Positions 58,569-64,000 of a stretch of 64,000 bases of DNA are shown here, in pieces. Under the pieces are notes generated by a model, which saw only the letters and a program-made list of their open reading frames with translations, ran no database searches and was not told the DNA's origin. The translations under genes were made by a program, and so were the position numbers. This DNA is from Dolomedes plantarius (taxonomy: Eukaryota > Arthropoda > Arachnida > Araneae > Dolomedidae), in contig OU015492.1 in the NCBI GenBank assembly GCA_907164885.2, positions 206,418,993-206,482,992 of the forward strand, written 5' to 3'. The stretch's first letter is position 1. Every line of letters begins with the position of its first letter.

Positions 58569-59532
58569 TCATAATTTAGGAAATTTAGGAAAATTTAGGA
58601 AAATTAGGAAAATTTAGGAAAAAAAAAATATTTCATGTAGTCTCCTCTAACGAAACTACCGCGGGTTATTAACGTAGGATTACTTATCGTTTGCTTACCT
58701 TTTTTTTCTTAACGCGTTTTGGTACTTTTCTGTTTAACTGTTTACTGTACTTTTCTATTTAACTGGGTTTGGCGCATTTTTCTATTTAACTGGGTTTGGT
58801 ATAAAACATTATATCTCCTTCAGTAATATTTTCAGTCGAACAATTCTCCCTTCTAATAAATCTTTCTTAACTAAGAATTTCAGAATCTAACTCAATCGCA
58901 AGAATTCCTTCCACAAATCATATGTATATCACAAACAGCAGTAAAAAAAAAATTGAAGCGAGACGCGAGGCTGAAACCAAAGCATTAAAAAAACAAGACA
59001 GGAGACTCTCAGTTCTTATAATTCCAGGCTTTCAGATTTTATCAAGTTAAATTACCAGTCTAAGCAAACTAAATATTAGGAAAATTGGGTAATTTATGCC
59101 AAAGCATGAATCACTTTTCTCTGGAACAATAGCGCCATTTATATTCTAACTAAAAAGTTTTGGACGGGGAAACTATACAAAACTAGATTTCGGGGATTTA
59201 AATCAAAATTAGAGCATGGGTCAAAACAAATACCGTCTGAAATCCTGACAGATAGTAAAATGAAACAAAAATGATAATGACTTGTTTTGAAGGGCTAACA
59301 ACACGTAATTATATAGATGATAGGAAAAAAGAACACTCTTGATTTATTGTGAAGAAAACATAAAATGATTAATGGCTTATCTGCTATCTTAATAATTTTT
59401 TTTTTATGCTCAAGATGGGTTAGAGAGAATTAGTAAAAAGAAAATTAAAGAACAAATTCTTAAGCTTAGAAGTATAATAAATTTTATCGGAAGAAATTTA
59501 TACTTTGAAAAACATAAAATAATTTTATATAT
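58569..59532. other. AT-rich DNA with short tandem phrases
   Basis: AATTTAGGAAA repeats about five times at 58575-58620, and TTTAACTGGGTTTGG-like phrases repeat three times at 58730-58802. No gene seen. Confidence 0.6.
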
Positions 59533-59775
59533 CTATGGCGTCCGATATAAAAGGCTTAAGTCAAAAAAAGTGATATTTAGATACTTGTTAGTATTTATAA
59601 GAAAGAAAAAACTTTTGACTTGTATAAAAGGTCTATCAATTTTGTATACAAAAATAGATTTCTTTGTACAAAAGACTCAAGTCGAAAGTATTGTTCTGCG
59701 ATTGGCATAAAAGCCAATAACTTGGTATATTTAAATCACTGTTTTTGACTAAGTCCTTTATACCGGACAATATAG
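59533..59775. mobile_element. CTATGGYGYC TIR element, copy 2
   Basis: 243 bp with ends CTATGGCGTCCGATATAAAA and CTTTATACCGGACAATATAG. Inside, GTACAAAAGACTCAAGTC and related phrases pair with the other half. Lacks the TTTA tract of copy 1. TA-rich flanks; the duplication is not certain. Confidence 0.72.
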
Positions 59776-61182
59776 ATATTTTCCCCTCTTCGATGCGCTA
59801 GAAAAAACGAAATAATATTTTTTTAAAAACCGCTAGATAATTGAAATTTTTTTAAAAACTTTTTACTCCTTGTTTTTTTAACCAAAGCATCTTCAAAAAT
59901 ACGGAAGTGATTTAAAAAAAGAAAACTCGAAATAAGAAAGAAAGAAAAAGGAAAATTCAGACATAAAACACCGATATTTTTTTCAATGAAACACATAATA
60001 AAACGAGGAAAACTTAAATATTGTGTGCCTCTCGGAACGGGATTTGTGTTTTTTTTAACGTTTTGTAATAAAACTTTTTGAAAGATAAATAAATCAATGA
60101 GTAAAATAATTTTTCTTCCTACGAGTGTACATAAACTTCTATAAATGATTATATTTCCTTTCCTCTTGAAAATTTATTTTATATCGCAATTACTCAAGTC
60201 TGTGGGTCAGTAATGCAATGACCTAGAAGTTAGGACTTAGAAATTATAAATAAATACTTTACATTTGCGCAAGAAACTGTAAATTAGAATGAACTGGGAT
60301 CAATGAGACTGAAACCATTGAATTTTAAGGATAGTTCAAAAAAGAAATTATTTTTTGCTAATTCCTGATTTGTTTAAATCTAGATTGCGTCCACTTCTGA
60401 GAAAAACTGTATAGATTTTTATAAATACTGTGTATTTTTAAAATACAGCCAAGTTTATATTTTCAAAAATTCCTTAGTGTAAAAAAGAGGCACAATCAAG
60501 TTTATTAAATTAACTTTTAGAATATTAATTAACACAATGAGATGAAAGGAAAAAATATGAAATTCTCGCTAAAATGGATTATTTTTATTTTCCAGGCAAA
60601 ACTTAAAATAAAGCCTGATGTACTACATAATAAAACTAACTTTTAAGATAATTTATATAATGAAACACAATAAAACGAAAAGTGAATACAGCGGAATTCT
60701 CGTGAAATTAACAAAATCTTAGAACTGAAACCTAAATCATATGAGATGAGATTTATTTAAATTTCAAAGGTAAATTAAGTGAATCATTTTTAAAGAGAAT
60801 TTCGTAATATTCCAATTTTTCTAATATTGGCTTGGGCCTAAATCAGTTTTTCCATTTAAAATATAAATCAATAGACTGAATCTGAAGAAAGATAGAGAAA
60901 ATTTCTTTATATATTCATGTTTTTTCCTTAACAAAAAACGAAAAAAGGAACCCTTTAGATCTAACTATCTTTCGAATTTCAAATCATCAGAATGAAACCA
61001 GGTGAAACAGAAACTGAAATATCCGGAAATTCTCCCTAAAATTTTCTTAAAATTCTCTTTGAAACAGACTTCTTAATCAGGGGAACTGAAATTAATCGAA
61101 TGAAAGAAATTATTAAGGAATTAATAGAATGATACCAACTTACATTGAAACTGGAAGATTATGAATATTCTCTAAAGCATAT
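59776..61182. other. Anonymous AT-rich DNA
   Basis: No frame over 60 codons, no TIR pair and no repeat shared within the window was recognised. Confidence 0.6.
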
Positions 61183-61656
61183 GTAAGGTATACATAAGAT
61201 TCGATTCACAAGAATCGAACTTTTGAGTGAATGAATTAAAGAAGCTGCTTGAGATATGCTAATTTCGGCATACGCGCTTGGTATAAATATCAAGCAGCTT
61301 GATTAAGTGAAAACGGTTTTGTTAAGGTTGATAGATAAGCGAGTTAAGGAAGATACAAGGTAAGCAGCTCCAGGTGCTATCCTGCTCTAGTGCTTAGGGG
61401 GCCCAAAGTTTACGTAGCAGAACTGCTGGTTCGACTCGCTGGTTTGTGAGTATGGCAAAGTGTATTTTTATTGAATGCTAATATATATTCCGTACAAGTA
61501 GTACGTATGCTTATTGCTGTAAAAGCAAATTCTATATGTGCAACGAATTCAATAAACATTGTTTCATGTATAAACTGTGTTTGTATCAAATTCATTTAGA
61601 GTGCCACTTCAAATTATATACACCCAAGTGCGGGTAGAAGTGAGCTATTCTCTATA
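61183..61656 (+). mobile_element. Solo LTR-like repeat, copy 5
   Basis: Same start and end motifs as the other copies. TATAAATA at 61282-61289 and AATAAA at 61551-61556. No clear target duplication (CATAT versus ATACT), so its borders may have decayed. Confidence 0.72.
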
Positions 61657-63684
<2,028 letters not shown>

Positions 63685-64000
63685 TAACACGCGCACATAT
63701 ATTTATTGCTATATGAAACCCTCCTAGTCTACTAGATGAGCATAATTCATTGTTTAGTGTGTTCAGAAGACACATTTTTTAATTTAAAAAAAATCCTGTT
63801 AACGCAAGCTCATAAATGTTCATAAAATTGTGTTTTTACTCTTTCCTACCTGAAATAAAACCCTGCCCGTACCGTGTTATACGAGCACTTTCACGTCTAC
63901 AAAGCCACTATGCAACCCACACTGTTTCCCCTGAGGTTCTCTCTCTGCTTACAAATATCGACGCAGAAACCGGAGCAGACAGCTTCCCTCCCCCTCGAGA
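63685..64000. other. Right edge, nothing recognised
   Basis: Short unique-looking stretch after Helitron C; becomes less AT-rich toward the end. No exon recognised. Confidence 0.5.

Overview
This window looks like gene-poor, strongly AT-rich nuclear DNA of an arthropod. Evidence for that: one exon with canonical eukaryotic splice sites, many long (TA)n tracts, and a dense mix of Helitrons, hAT, Tc1/mariner-pogo, piggyBac and PIF/Harbinger-like elements, solo LTRs, LINE and tRNA-SINE pieces. An arachnid or other chelicerate is my best guess, but that is inference. I see no bacterial operons, CRISPR arrays or rRNA genes, and no intact functional tRNA gene.

The only confident host coding sequence is one 294-bp exon on the minus strand at 34065-34358. 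It encodes an immunoglobulin domain that reads as Ig1 of the axon-guidance receptor Roundabout (Robo). Both exon ends are phase 1, with a polypyrimidine-AG acceptor and a GTAAGT donor. No other Robo exon is recognisable here, so at least the DNA around this exon is probably long intron. The remaining open reading frames of 60-130 codons look like chance frames in repeats, (TA)n tracts or A/T-rich sequence.

Region by region. 1-5 kb: two solo LTRs and a mariner-type foldback element with a nested PIF-like MITE. 5-17.8 kb: a pogo-like MITE, a hAT inside a hAT, a tRNA-related repeat, PIF-like MITEs, a 711-bp hAT, Helitron A, and mariner and hAT MITEs. 18-22 kb: mostly anonymous AT-rich DNA. 22.4-25.5 kb: a tandem duplication whose units are bounded by TTAA, with a defective piggyBac between the units and a Helitron inside the piggyBac; then a TA-target element. 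26-32 kb: MITE fragments, the second tRNA-related repeat, two more piggyBac remnants in inverted orientation, and a solo LTR. 32-37.5 kb: the Robo exon, with a 164-bp TA-MITE 42 bp from its donor and a 295-bp hAT MITE 107 bp from its acceptor. 37-45 kb: a hAT MITE with a tandem-repeat core, a perfect 75-bp-arm hairpin, two nested-transposon stacks and truncated Helitron B. 46-54 kb: a 230-bp direct repeat and an intact tRNA-SINE with 13-bp target duplications. 54.7-57.6 kb: a pogo-like element holding a solo LTR, a SINE and a LINE 3' end, followed by a complex templated duplication. 58-64 kb: a hAT MITE, a TIR element, a fifth solo LTR and Helitron C.

I found no gene cluster that looks like a new pathway or defence system. 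The strongest observations are transposon archaeology readable from this sequence alone: paralogous empty sites that prove two insertions, TTAA-bounded duplication breakpoints, a perfect hairpin MITE, a possible LINE/SINE partnership and a templated rearrangement. Family names rest on terminal motifs and target-site duplications read by eye, not on database searches.
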